A DNA stretch of 29,918 bases from a virus, in IMG/VR virus record IMGVR_UViG_3300020141_000376, positions 1 to 29,918 of that record; one strand, 5' to 3'. This document shows, piece by piece, positions 21,331-29,170 of this stretch. Every line of letters starts with the position of its first letter. Position 1 is the first letter of the stretch. Under the pieces are notes generated by a model. It was given only the letters and a program-made list of their open reading frames with translations, was not told the DNA's origin and ran no database searches. Position numbers and translations under genes: made by a program.

Positions 21331-24300
21331 TTAACCTCGTGCTGCGTTCTTTTCAAGTTGATTCATTAGCGCATACATGCGTTTTGCACCTGCGCGTCTG
21401 TCGCCTTTGCCCGCACCGCGAACGGCTTTGGCAGTCATTACGAATTCGCCGTCAGACAGCATTGCAGGGATTGAATCAGAGGTCGCGGTCCCCGGGCCAT
21501 CAATTTGACCGGTACGTCTAGGATAACCGCCCTGAGCCAAACCTGCAATACCGCCCATGTTCATATTTGAAGGCGTTGCCACAGGCATGCGTTGCATCTG
21601 GCTGGGCACTTGTGGAGGGATAGCCATTTTAGGCATCAATCCAGTGATCCCGCCAGTATACGGAGACATTGTTCTGCTAAGCGGCCCTGTTGGGAACGTA
21701 GGGGTGTTGCGCGTAAAGAGATACTCGCCTCCGGGTACTCCGGCGACCCTTGGATCAATATTAGCGGTGCCGGGAGTACGGACCGTAATGGGAGTCACCT
21801 TAGGCGGTACATATGGAGGCTCTGCCACCTCCCGCGGAATAGGAGGTGTGACCACTGGTGGCAAAGTTACAGGTGGAATCACAGGTGGAGGAGTTACCAC
21901 GGGCGGTGTGACCACAGGAGGAGTCACCACCGGCGGAGTCACCACAGGAGGAGTTACGGGTGGTGTAACTACGGGCGGTGTGACCACAGGAGGAGTAACA
22001 GGAGGAGTAACAGGTGGAGTCACCACAGGAGGAGTAACCACAGGAGGAGTTACTGGAGGAGTTACTGGAGGAGTCACCACAGGAGGAGTCACCACAGGAG
22101 GAGTCACCACAGGAGGAGTGACATCAGGTGGCGTGACATCAGGAGGAGTCACCACAGGCGGAGTTACCGCAGGAGGAGTTACCGCAGGAGGAGTAACTAC
22201 AGGAGGAGTTACCGCAGGAGTCACCACAGGAGGAGTGACATCAGGTGTCGTAACCTCAGGAGGTGTAACCACAGAAGGACCTACAACAACAGGGCCTGTT
22301 ATTCCTCCGGTAGTTGTTACCGTTGGAGTTGTTGTTACCGTTGGAGTTGTTACCGTTGGCGTAGTTGATGCGGGAGTTAAAGGGGTAACCAAAGAAGCAA
22401 TTCCACCATCAGCAGGCGTAGGCGATACAGTTAATGTATCCGCGGCCCCTGCCACTTGATCAGGCGTAAGTGTCGCTCCATTAACCGTTAATGTATCTGC
22501 GGCTCCCGCCACTTGATCAGGCGTAAGCGTTTGACCGCCAACGGTCAATGGCGTGTAGGGTGCATTGACTACGGTGCTAGTATCAGTACCAGATATAGTA
22601 GCTAGATCATCAGCAGTAAAGGGTGTAATGCCAATAGTATTTCCAGCAGGACCCGCATCTAAACTCCCCGCCACGGGTGCGCCAACTTCCCAAGCGTTTG
22701 CAGCAGGATTCCATGTGGCTTGTCCTGCATCTACTTGATCTACCGTAGCTAAAACTGTGTCGGGAGTTGAGTAAAAAGGATTGACCACATCTGGGTTTTC
22801 AGCAAACCCGGGAGTCCCACTTACATCTACCCCAAAGCCACCCCCGCCGCCGCCAATATCAAAATCAGAATTGAAATCACCGCCGTAGTCTTGGCTGACC
22901 ACCGAGAAGTCGTCATCACGGAAAGCAAACTCAGGTAACCCTGTATTAGGATTAATCGTGCCACGGCCACCCATGCGTTTTAGCATTTGTGCTTCTGCAG
23001 GATTAATGTGCGCCAACATCGTATCGCCGTCACGGCCCATCTTAGCCAAATCAGCAAGGCCCCCTTGAGCCATGCCCGTAGGCTTAAGAACAGAGCCACC
23101 GTAGTAATTGACACCGGGCAGGTTTTGAACATAGAAACGGTTGGGGTTCTTGCTCATCAAATCACGTGCTGATCCGGGGCCCCCGGTCAACATGTCTTGG
23201 AAAGGCGAAGGAGGCACGCTCTTAGGGCTAAAGCCACCGAACGCACCAATTGCACCAATACCAACCGCGGTCATCGGACCGTAAGTAGATAACAGTCCGG
23301 GCATCGCTGCTTTGTATGCGTTTTGATACGCTGCCTCGCGCATGGCAGGCGTTGCATCAGGAATACGTGCTGCCAAATCTGTAACAGCTTTTGCCGCTGC
23401 ATCTTGAGCCGCGCCCATACCCTGCTGTTGAATGCCAGAAGGAGAGATATTCCTGCTGTAAAAATCCTTAGCACTGTCAAAAAAGCCGGGCTGCTGATTG
23501 GACATAATTCCCGTCTTGTCAAAAGAACCGGGGAACTGCGTAGCATCTGCTGCGTTACCAATAGCGGGGGCAATTACATTTCCTGTTGCAGCAGTTGGCA
23601 TAGCAGGAGCTTGAGCGCTAATAGGGGGAGCAACAGTGTTACCAACGGAGGCGGTTGTAGCGCTCGCATTGCCCATAGCAGTGTTGGTCAAAGGCGATTC
23701 ACCAAAAGCACCATATTGTGTGGCGGTTGGGGCAAAAGCATCTGCTGTAGGAACAGATAAGGGGGCCGCAGAAGGGGCAGTCAAAGGAGCCGCAGTGGGC
23801 GCTTGCACAGGTGCCGATGCTTGAGGCATCTTGGCAAACTCAGCAGTACGAGCAGCATCGCGAGCAGTGTTTGTCGTAACATCTGCCATAGGAGCAGGTG
23901 TGCCCGAAATAGCAGTTGTGAATTTGTCTACTTGGCCCTGCAATGCTTGCGAAGGAGTTAAACCCGCGCCAGAGTAACTACCCGCCTCAAAAGCACCAGC
24001 ACCGCCAGTAAAGCCTGCTGTTGCACCAGCAGTCAAACCACCCATCGCACCAGCTTTCAAAGCTTGGCTTAAGTTTCCGCCAGCAAGGAGCGTAGAACCT
24101 GCGCTGCCCACAAAACCACTGACCGCGGCTACCGCAGCAGTGGAGGTAGCACCCATGAAAGACGCTGCAGCGGGGCCTAAAAAGAAACCAAGGGCCACCG
24201 TGGTAACAATACGGCCCACGGTGCTGCTTGCAAACTTCTTGACAGCATTACCAACAGCCTTAAAGGCCTTTCCAATAAAGCCCAGAAAAAACTCAGGTAA

Positions 24301-24861
24301 ACCTGTGACAGGGTTAATTGTTCCGCTACCGCCCTTGCGGCGAAGCATGCGTGCTTCGGCAGGAGTAATGTGGGCCAACATGGTGTCGCCGTTGCGGCCA
24401 TAGCTTGCAATAGCCTTAGCCACTGGTGTCAACTCAGCAATACCGCCTTTGGCAAACGACTGCACGCCCGTAGGCGCACCAATCATCTGGTCCACGGCCA
24501 TGTTCAACGCAGCAAAGAACTGTGCATCAAACTGCTCTGGCAAGATTTCGTCAGGCGCGCCCATCTCCTTGTACTTAGCGCGAATCTCGGCGTACTTCTC
24601 TGGGTTAGCCAGAATCTCATCAACCATGTTGTTGAGCAAATCAAGCGCCTCAGGAGGCATTTCAATTTGTTCTAGCGCAGACCTAAACGCAGCTACCTCT
24701 TCAGGAGCCGCCTGCTCCGCACCCGCCAACATCTGGTCGCCAAACTCCTTTGGAGATACGGTCTGACGCATCTGCTCATACACCGCCATCGTGTTTGGAT
24801 CGGCAAAGGGATTTGCGCCTTGTTGTGGCATTTCCATTGCGGCTTGAGGTGCTGTGGCCAT
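21331..24861 (-). CDS. giant low-complexity virion protein with TPPVV repeats (1176 aa)
   Basis: This 1176-residue protein shows five zones: an acidic helical N-terminus (1-135); a first KGGIAEL plus GDTMLAHITPAEA module (about 138-190); Ala/Gly-rich membrane-like helices and Ala/Pro/Thr linkers (about 195-560); a second module of the same kind (about 595-645); and then Asp/Thr/Val-rich sequence, a Thr/Pro/Val minisatellite (about 860-1005) and a conserved-looking C-terminus DSIPAMLSDGEFVMTAKAVRG (about 1125). The C-terminal box and the GGIA boxes recur in other phage virion proteins in my recollection. A structural or ejection role with a long flexible Thr/Pro stalk is most likely; enzymatic function is not indicated. 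The gene lies between fibre and Q-rich genes. Confidence 0.7.
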   Translation of the reverse strand: MATAPQAAMEMPQQGANPFADPNTMAVYEQMRQTVSPKEFGDQMLAGAEQAAPEEVAAFRSALEQIEMPPEALDLLNNMVDEILANPEKYAEIRAKYKEMGAPDEILPEQFDAQFFAALNMAVDQMIGAPTGVQSFAKGGIAELTPVAKAIASYGRNGDTMLAHITPAEARMLRRKGGSGTINPVTGLPEFFLGFIGKAFKAVGNAVKKFASSTVGRIVTTVALGFFLGPAAASFMGATSTAAVAAVSGFVGSAGSTLLAGGNLSQALKAGAMGGLTAGATAGFTGGAGAFEAGSYSGAGLTPSQALQGQVDKFTTAISGTPAPMADVTTNTARDAARTAEFAKMPQASAPVQAPTAAPLTAPSAAPLSVPTADAFAPTATQYGAFGESPLTNTAMGNASATTASVGNTVAPPISAQAPAMPTAATGNVIAPAIGNAADATQFPGSFDKTGIMSNQQPGFFDSAKDFYSRNISPSGIQQQGMGAAQDAAAKAVTDLAARIPDATPAMREAAYQNAYKAAMPGLLSTYGPMTAVGIGAIGAFGGFSPKSVPPSPFQDMLTGGPGSARDLMSKNPNRFYVQNLPGVNYYGGSVLKPTGMAQGGLADLAKMGRDGDTMLAHINPAEAQMLKRMGGRGTINPNTGLPEFAFRDDDFSVVSQDYGGDFNSDFDIGGGGGGFGVDVSGTPGFAENPDVVNPFYSTPDTVLATVDQVDAGQATWNPAANAWEVGAPVAGSLDAGPAGNTIGITPFTADDLATISGTDTSTVVNAPYTPLTVGGQTLTPDQVAGAADTLTVNGATLTPDQVAGAADTLTVSPTPADGGIASLVTPLTPASTTPTVTTPTVTTTPTVTTTGGITGPVVVGPSVVTPPEVTTPDVTPPVVTPAVTPPVVTPPAVTPPAVTPPVVTPPDVTPPDVTPPVVTPPVVTPPVVTPPVTPPVTPPVVTPPVVTPPVTPPVTPPVVTPPVVTPPVTPPVVTPPVVTPPVVTPPVVTPPPVIPPVTLPPVVTPPIPREVAEPPYVPPKVTPITVRTPGTANIDPRVAGVPGGEYLFTRNTPTFPTGPLSRTMSPYTGGITGLMPKMAIPPQVPSQMQRMPVATPSNMNMGGIAGLAQGGYPRRTGQIDGPGTATSDSIPAMLSDGEFVMTAKAVRGAGKGDRRAGAKRMYALMNQLEKNAARG
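21841..22290. repeat. TPPVV minisatellite (15-bp and 12-bp units)
   Basis: Within the 1176-aa virion gene about 25 units of TPPVV (15 bp) or TPPV (12 bp) follow one another. On the plus strand the core unit reads GGAGTCACCACAGGA. Units differ mainly at third codon positions and by TPPDV/TPPAV variants, and the TPPV units occur in pairs, suggesting slipped-strand gain and loss. All lengths keep the reading frame. The repeat also makes a long open frame on the opposite strand, an artefact. Confidence 0.9.
22309..22375. repeat. short Thr/Val tandem repeat
   Basis: Three tandem copies of an about 15-18-bp unit centred on TTACCGTTGGAGTTGTT encode TTTPTVTT-like residues in the 1176-aa protein, just N-terminal to the main TPPVV repeat. 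Copies differ by short in-frame indels. Confidence 0.7.
22431..22550. repeat. 57-bp tandem repeat
   Basis: A 57-bp unit occurs twice in tandem (22431-22487 and 22488-22544) with a fragment of a third. It encodes the 19-residue unit TLTPDQVAGAADTLTVNGA. The period is a multiple of three, so protein length can vary without frameshift. Point differences between the copies are few and mostly synonymous. Confidence 0.85.
22928..23037. repeat. copy B of a 110-bp diverged duplication
   Basis: This segment encodes DGDTMLAHINPAEAQMLK and GTINPNTGLPEF, matching copy A at 24290-24399 (NGDTMLAHITPAEARMLR and GTINPVTGLPEF). Both have the same length and frame. Both are preceded in the protein by a GG(I/L)A(E/D)L box. 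The nucleotide match is clear but diverged, so the duplication is old or maintained by selection. Confidence 0.85.
24290..24399. repeat. copy A of a 110-bp diverged duplication
   Basis: This is the N-terminal copy of the module also found at 22928-23037. It encodes NGDTMLAHITPAEARMLRRK and then GTINPVTGLPEFF. It is separated from copy B by about 1.25 kb of Ala/Pro/Thr-rich coding sequence inside the same gene. Confidence 0.85.
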
Positions 24862-24897
24862 GTTAATTCCTTGGGGGAAAATGTTTGTTTGATTGTA
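24862..24897. other. 36-nt gap with ribosome binding site
   Basis: The gap between the fibre-like gene and the 1176-aa gene has, on the minus strand, TCCCCCAAGGAATTAAC before ATG 24861, an AAGGAA SD. No terminator hairpin or promoter is visible. Confidence 0.5.
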
Positions 24898-25545
24898 TTA
24901 TGTTGGGAGTGCCGACACAAATGAAAGTGTGGCTACAACAGAAGCCGTTGATGGTTTTGTGGGCGTACCCGATGCCGCATATGTTTGAATTGTCACATCA
25001 ACATTGGTTGTAGACCAGTAAATTTGAACGTAATCCCCGGCATTCATTGACAAATAGTAGTTCCAGCCCTTGATGTCGTGAAAAGGAACGCCAGCACTTT
25101 TTCTTGCCGGCATTCCAACCAAACCTGTCGAGCCAACAATATCTGTACCGTTTTGCTTTAGCCAAATAAACACATCTTGTGGGGCGTTATCTAAGTTTTG
25201 AAGCTGCGCGCTAAACTGCAAGTTGTATATGCCCGCATTAGCTACCGTTATTTTTGAGCCAGTATCTAACGTCACTTCATTGGAAAAGTCCGTTACAGAC
25301 AGTGCCATCAACGTTGCGGTATTAATGGTTGTCGATTGGTCGGTAAAGTCTGAAAACGCGCCATACGGAAACGCAATGTATCTGCCGCCTGTGTTGCTCA
25401 ATAGCTCCGCCAACGAGTTACGCAATTGATTGAAATACAAACGCAAGACGTTTGTAAATTGATCCTGATATCGGCGCTCATACTCTTGCGTGCCCAACGG
25501 TAAGTTAGGAACAGCGGGATTAATGATCCGGTTAGACGTAGCCAT
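24898..25545 (-). CDS. tail/fibre-like protein with C-terminal jelly-roll domain
   Basis: This 215-residue protein has an N-terminal helical part (residues 1-55: YERRYQDQFTNVLRLYFNQLRN) and a C-terminal beta-rich domain (about 70-215) with AGIYNLQFSAQLQN, VFIWLKQNGTDIVGS and MNAGDYVQIYWSTTNV. This order of strands resembles the C1q/TNF-like jelly rolls at the tips of phage fibres and receptor-binding proteins. The N-terminal box recurs in phages of aquatic hosts and may anchor to the tail hub. It probably helps bind the host surface. The start overlaps the upstream stop by 1 nt (TAATG-type). Confidence 0.7.
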   Translation of the reverse strand: MATSNRIINPAVPNLPLGTQEYERRYQDQFTNVLRLYFNQLRNSLAELLSNTGGRYIAFPYGAFSDFTDQSTTINTATLMALSVTDFSNEVTLDTGSKITVANAGIYNLQFSAQLQNLDNAPQDVFIWLKQNGTDIVGSTGLVGMPARKSAGVPFHDIKGWNYYLSMNAGDYVQIYWSTTNVDVTIQTYAASGTPTKPSTASVVATLSFVSALPT

Positions 25546-27638
25546 CAGCGCCTGCCGTCCTGACGAATATCAATACGAGGCGCGCCAAGTTGCCAAGCCG
25601 TTCCGACTTGATTGGAACCAATCTTGAAGATCATTTGCCGGCCGCGCATGCGCGTATAAATCTGACCCGTAAATTCTTCCGTGATCACATAGGTAGAGCT
25701 ACTCGCCACAGGAGCACCTGCGCTGCTTGTAGAACCCGATCCAGAATTGGTCAAGCCATACAAAGTCATGTCCACCGTGGGCACCGTACCAGTAGGCGAA
25801 TTTACGGAATCACCGAACGTTAAATCGGGAAGCACTCGCCACACAAACCCAAAGTTATGGCCATCTCCAATGTCAAACTCTGACGATGAAATATAAGCAT
25901 TCAGAGCAACAGCGGTCCCTGTTTCGTTGTCATTGAGCCCTTGTTCATGGCTCACCAAATTGTAAGAATACGTTGCAGCCAAAGGAGAAGGCTGCAGGCC
26001 AGAATCTAACCACGCAGTGCGGCCCATCGTGCCGTAGTACCACACGTTTTCAAGGTAGTTGTAAATGATATATCGGCCCACTGCTGTTGCACCTTCTGCG
26101 CAGTAGAACCACCACACCTCGTTAAAACCTTCGTTGGCTCCTGCAAACACCTGCAACGATTGCACCAAGTTAATGTCTTGGAACACGTACCTGCGCAGGT
26201 CGCAATTGAGCGTCTGAATGCGGCCATCGTACATGTAGAACTTGTCCACGCCCATCCAGTACACGATGCCCGATGCTTGGACCACGGCATTTGGACCAAT
26301 AATCGATGTGCTGTCGCCAAGCAACTGGGAACCCCATACATATGGAGGGCCAAGGTACTGCAGCGAATACACGCTTGAGTCTGTGAACACCACAATCTCT
26401 TGACGCGTCTGAATTGTTGTAACAATCTCAGAACCATGCGACAAGCGAACGCTTCCCGCTTGATTAGTTGCCGTAGGTGTCCAGTTAAACGGATCATCCT
26501 GATTGGACCAACGAATTAACATTGGATCAAGCACCGCACTTCCGTAGTCATTTGTGCCAAAGACAATGATGAAACGAGAGACATCAGAAACTGTCAAAGC
26601 ATTCTGATATACCGGCACATCCACAAGGTCAGAAATGTAGACACCTGTTCCGGTAGAAGTTGTATTAACAATGTTGCCTGCGCTGTCCAACAAATTACAG
26701 GTCAACCCCGAAACTTGATAAGCATAGTATGTCGTTGCAGCAGAAATGCCCGTTGGAAGGGACGTGGTCGCTGCAAATTGAACCGCAGCACCCTCTGTCA
26801 AAGGCACTGTCAAAGTCACGACAGTGGGACTTGCGTTTGTAAACGTTACCGTTCCGCCCAAGGTATTTAAAGCAACACCGCGTGTGGTCAAACCGTTTGT
26901 GGCATCCCAGTAATACAGGCCCGCGCCCCGCGGGCCGAAGACAAGATCTTCACCGTAGTTGATTTGATTCCACAATTGCAGCGGGACAGTTGTAGCACTG
27001 CCCACGCCCCAAGCACCGCTGCCCCAGCCGCCTGCGCCCCATCCTGTTAAAGGAATAACGGTTGCAGGACCCACATTAAGTTGATATGCAGCTACAACCG
27101 ATGCTCCACCGCCGGCAGCAGCAGCATCTGTTGCATTGGCAGTAGCCGAAGCCGTGATGGTGTATGTGTTTACAGAAAGGACAGTTACTTGGTACTGAGC
27201 ATTCAACACCGCTGCAGTAATGTTGCCGCCAAGACCTACCGCTCCGCTAAACGTCACAAAATCACCGGTTACGCAGCCATGCGCAGTATCTGTGACTGTG
27301 ATGGTAGCTGAGCCATTAGTGGCTACAAACGGGTTATTGTTAATGGTTACCGTTGCGCGGATCGGGGTTACATCGTAATAAGCACCGCCAAGTTCAATGT
27401 AAAACTTTAAGTTTGTGCCAACACCAATCAGGTTGTAATTGATTAACGTCACCCAGTTCCACAGGGAACGGCACACACCCGTGAATGTTGTAGACGAAAT
27501 ACGTTGCCAGCCGCCAATACTTTCTGGGTTGCCTTGACGAAAACGGATCTTGTCGCACTCGTACCAACCACCCTCGGTGGTGTACCGTGTGTTCTCCCGG
27601 TTGACGCCCGGCTTTAACAGTATTTTTTGTAATGGCAT
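25545..27638 (-). CDS. virion tail/hub protein with Ig-like insertion (697 aa)
   Basis: This 697-residue, beta-rich protein starts MPLQKILLKPGVNRENTRYT and has EGGWYECDKIRFRQGNPESI, a box I recall from tail/hub or head-stabilising proteins of podovirus-like phages (P22 gp10 or tail-tube-like). Residues 96-183 form an inserted Ig-like or FCCH-like domain (ATITVTDTAHGCVTGDFVTF, then TYTITAS). The rest has repeated WSNQDDPFNWTP and IVVFTDSSVYSLQY elements typical of a beta-propeller-like body, ending PRIDIRQDGRR. Probable role: connector or tail nozzle component to which fibres attach. It lies directly upstream of the fibre gene. Confidence 0.75.
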   Translation of the reverse strand: MPLQKILLKPGVNRENTRYTTEGGWYECDKIRFRQGNPESIGGWQRISSTTFTGVCRSLWNWVTLINYNLIGVGTNLKFYIELGGAYYDVTPIRATVTINNNPFVATNGSATITVTDTAHGCVTGDFVTFSGAVGLGGNITAAVLNAQYQVTVLSVNTYTITASATANATDAAAAGGGASVVAAYQLNVGPATVIPLTGWGAGGWGSGAWGVGSATTVPLQLWNQINYGEDLVFGPRGAGLYYWDATNGLTTRGVALNTLGGTVTFTNASPTVVTLTVPLTEGAAVQFAATTSLPTGISAATTYYAYQVSGLTCNLLDSAGNIVNTTSTGTGVYISDLVDVPVYQNALTVSDVSRFIIVFGTNDYGSAVLDPMLIRWSNQDDPFNWTPTATNQAGSVRLSHGSEIVTTIQTRQEIVVFTDSSVYSLQYLGPPYVWGSQLLGDSTSIIGPNAVVQASGIVYWMGVDKFYMYDGRIQTLNCDLRRYVFQDINLVQSLQVFAGANEGFNEVWWFYCAEGATAVGRYIIYNYLENVWYYGTMGRTAWLDSGLQPSPLAATYSYNLVSHEQGLNDNETGTAVALNAYISSSEFDIGDGHNFGFVWRVLPDLTFGDSVNSPTGTVPTVDMTLYGLTNSGSGSTSSAGAPVASSSTYVITEEFTGQIYTRMRGRQMIFKIGSNQVGTAWQLGAPRIDIRQDGRR

Positions 27639-27646
27639 CGGCAGTC

Positions 27647-28153
27647 CTAGGATAGAAACAGTGCTTTTTCAGCGTCCCTGCGCTTTTTTAGCCCTAGCAG
27701 TATTTTGCCACCAGCCATGCAATACAGCAAGAGCGCATCTGCTGCGCCTTCCCAATCACCACGGTTTATTTTCATCCGAATAGAAGAACGCTGAAAAGCC
27801 CCCACTCCGGCGTTGAAGGCAAAGCTGACACACGCGTCGAAAGCGCCTTGACGACCAGATAAAGCGGGAGCAAGTCGTAGAACACCGCGTTCAGTAGGGC
27901 CGACATCATCCTCGAATAGTTTCTCGATCTCTTCTTTAGTCCAGACACGGTTGTCCTCCGGTTTCAGTGGCATCTCTTTGCGGATCATTGGAGTGTCTTT
28001 ACCTTCTACCCGGACTACAGGCAGGCGGATTTGATCTTGGTACAAAACGTGCCCATAACCAATCGTCCAAATGTGGGCTGGGCATAGGTACGGTTTAGTC
28101 CTGTACCCTTCCCACTGGTGCATTAACTTAGCGCCAGCTTCTCCCAGTTTCAT
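27647..28153 (-). CDS. endolysin, GH24 muramidase (T4 lysozyme-like)
   Basis: This 168-residue lysozyme cleaves the MurNAc-GlcNAc bond of peptidoglycan. The catalytic segment is QWEGYRTKPYLCPAHIWTIG YGH: E15, C24 and T30 align with T4 lysozyme E11, D20 and T26. Cys in place of Asp is known in the E-8-C-5-T type of phage lysozymes such as P1 Lyz, so it should be active. The ending NAGVGAFQRSSIRMKINRGD and WEGAADALLLYCMAGGK.LLGLKKRRDAE matches the GH24 C-terminal lobe. No signal peptide or SAR helix is seen, so it needs a canonical holin. The holin genes lie directly upstream with a 4-nt overlap. Confidence 0.93.
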   Translation of the reverse strand: MKLGEAGAKLMHQWEGYRTKPYLCPAHIWTIGYGHVLYQDQIRLPVVRVEGKDTPMIRKEMPLKPEDNRVWTKEEIEKLFEDDVGPTERGVLRLAPALSGRQGAFDACVSFAFNAGVGAFQRSSIRMKINRGDWEGAADALLLYCMAGGKILLGLKKRRDAEKALFLS

Positions 28154-28653
28154 TTCTTGCTCCAGCTTCTTGACCCGAACCAGAATCCAATGATGCCTCC
28201 AAGCATTGCCATCTCGTCAGTGCTAAACAGAATATCTGTCAAACGCACCAAGTCTTCCATGTTTGTAACCAAACTAGGACGAGTGTAGATGTAGTAAGCC
28301 ATCCAAGCATTGATAGCACATAACTCCAGCACAAAGATGTAAGTGACCATTGGGCGCACAGTACCGACAAAGTTCACCACCCATGTGCTGGCGTTGTCCA
28401 TAATCTTCTTGTCGTGGTCATAGGCGGCTACAGTCATCTGAGCATCTGTTTCCATAGCAATCTGGTCTGTGCGAATCTCTTCCATGCGCTCTTGAGCGGC
28501 AAAGCCTTGCGCCATCATCTGAAGTTGCAACTCCATCTGAACACGGGCAAGGGCTAACTCATGCTTCTGGTCAGCCTTGTTTTGGAAGAAGTCCAGTAGT
28601 TTAGGCAAGCCCGATATAAGCAAACCGCCAAGTGTTGAGAATAGTGAAAGCAT
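28150..28653 (-). CDS. holin, 3TM (gene transfer agent holin-like) family
   Basis: This 167-residue protein has an N-terminal amphipathic/membrane helix (MLSLFSTLGGLLISGLPKLL), a long charged coiled coil (about residues 25-80), then a hydrophobic pair around FVGTVRPMVTYIFVLELCAI (about 93-120), and a final LGGIIGFWFGSRSWSKK tail. The RPxxTY and GFWFGSRS boxes are those of the GTA_holin_3TM family. It should form inner-membrane lesions that let the endolysin out. It overlaps the endolysin gene by 4 nt, supporting a holin-endolysin cassette. Confidence 0.88.
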   Translation of the reverse strand: MLSLFSTLGGLLISGLPKLLDFFQNKADQKHELALARVQMELQLQMMAQGFAAQERMEEIRTDQIAMETDAQMTVAAYDHDKKIMDNASTWVVNFVGTVRPMVTYIFVLELCAINAWMAYYIYTRPSLVTNMEDLVRLTDILFSTDEMAMLGGIIGFWFGSRSWSKK

Positions 28654-28655
28654 CG

Positions 28656-28934
28656 TTAGTCCTTACATTTAGATTTGTCTTCATTTTGCATGAGTTTAAT
28701 ACCAGACAGGAACCCAATCATGCCGCCGATAAGAGTAGAAAAAGCGGGTGAAATCATCTTGAATATCTCTGCGTTGTCCACCTCTTTTGCCCACAGACCC
28801 AACATAAAGCTGATTACCATAGCCAATACGGAGAGACACAGGGTGGTGCTTACCATCAGCGTTACCCACAGCGTTAGCTTGTCCCTTGTATCCGGCGCAG
28901 GCTTCTTGGGTCTGGGTATCGGTTTTCTGGTCAT
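28656..28934 (-). CDS. small two-TM membrane protein, lysis region
   Basis: This 92-residue protein has a basic, Pro/Lys-rich start (MTRKPIPRPKKPAPDTRDK), two hydrophobic segments (about residues 21-48 and 61-80: SPAFSTLIGGMIGFLSGIKL) and a charged tail. The layout resembles a second holin or antiholin. It lies immediately upstream of the 3TM holin, separated by 2 nt. It could regulate hole timing; this is inferred from position and topology. A positively charged N-terminus in the cytoplasm suits an N-in, C-in hairpin. Confidence 0.75.
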   Translation of the reverse strand: MTRKPIPRPKKPAPDTRDKLTLWVTLMVSTTLCLSVLAMVISFMLGLWAKEVDNAEIFKMISPAFSTLIGGMIGFLSGIKLMQNEDKSKCKD

Positions 28935-29170
28935 ACATAAATATCCAGCTTACGGTTGGTAAAAATCTCAAGGCTAAGTTGGTTGCGCTGCGCCTTCTTC
29001 ACATACAACTCAAACTCAAGGGCTTCAATTTTTATATCCATCTTCTTCATCTTCAACGCCTGCTTGTAGTCTTCAGTTAGACGTTCAGCCCTGCGCTCAA
29101 GCGCATCTGTTTTAGTTGGCTCGCCCCCCGGTTGAACCATTGGATACCACTTGTATAGGGGCGGAATCAT
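28931..29170 (-). CDS. coiled-coil protein, lysis region
   Basis: This 79-residue protein starts MIPPLYKWYPMVQPGGEPTK and then is helical with strong heptads (LERRAERLTEDYKQALKMKK, about residues 24-44, and KIEALEFELYVKKAQRN). It ends at ATGA, overlapping the next gene. The size and coiled coil recall spanins without a membrane anchor; an upstream overlapping ORF (29112-29243) supplies a membrane helix in another frame. It may be an adaptor for the lysis group, or the periplasmic arm of a split spanin. The SD is weak (GGATCTTT). Confidence 0.65.
   Translation of the reverse strand: MIPPLYKWYPMVQPGGEPTKTDALERRAERLTEDYKQALKMKKMDIKIEALEFELYVKKAQRNQLSLEIFTNRKLDIYV

Noticed and set aside
21841-22290. 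Possible CRISPR array because of regular short repeats
   Set aside because: The units are contiguous, without unique spacers, and encode TPPVV in frame.
21592-22368. A 258-residue plus-strand ORF rich in His and Arg (HHRRS repeats)
   Set aside because: It is another frame of the same repeat region and has no start context.
21557-22459. A 300-residue plus-strand ORF rich in GGVTT repeats
   Set aside because: It is the antisense of the TPPVV repeat in the 1176-aa virion gene. A tandem repeat lacking stop codons in one frame is open by construction, and no SD or neighbours support it.
24140-24403. Plus-strand ORF of 87 residues within the 1176-aa gene
   Set aside because: It is antisense to a conserved module of the virion gene with no start signal.
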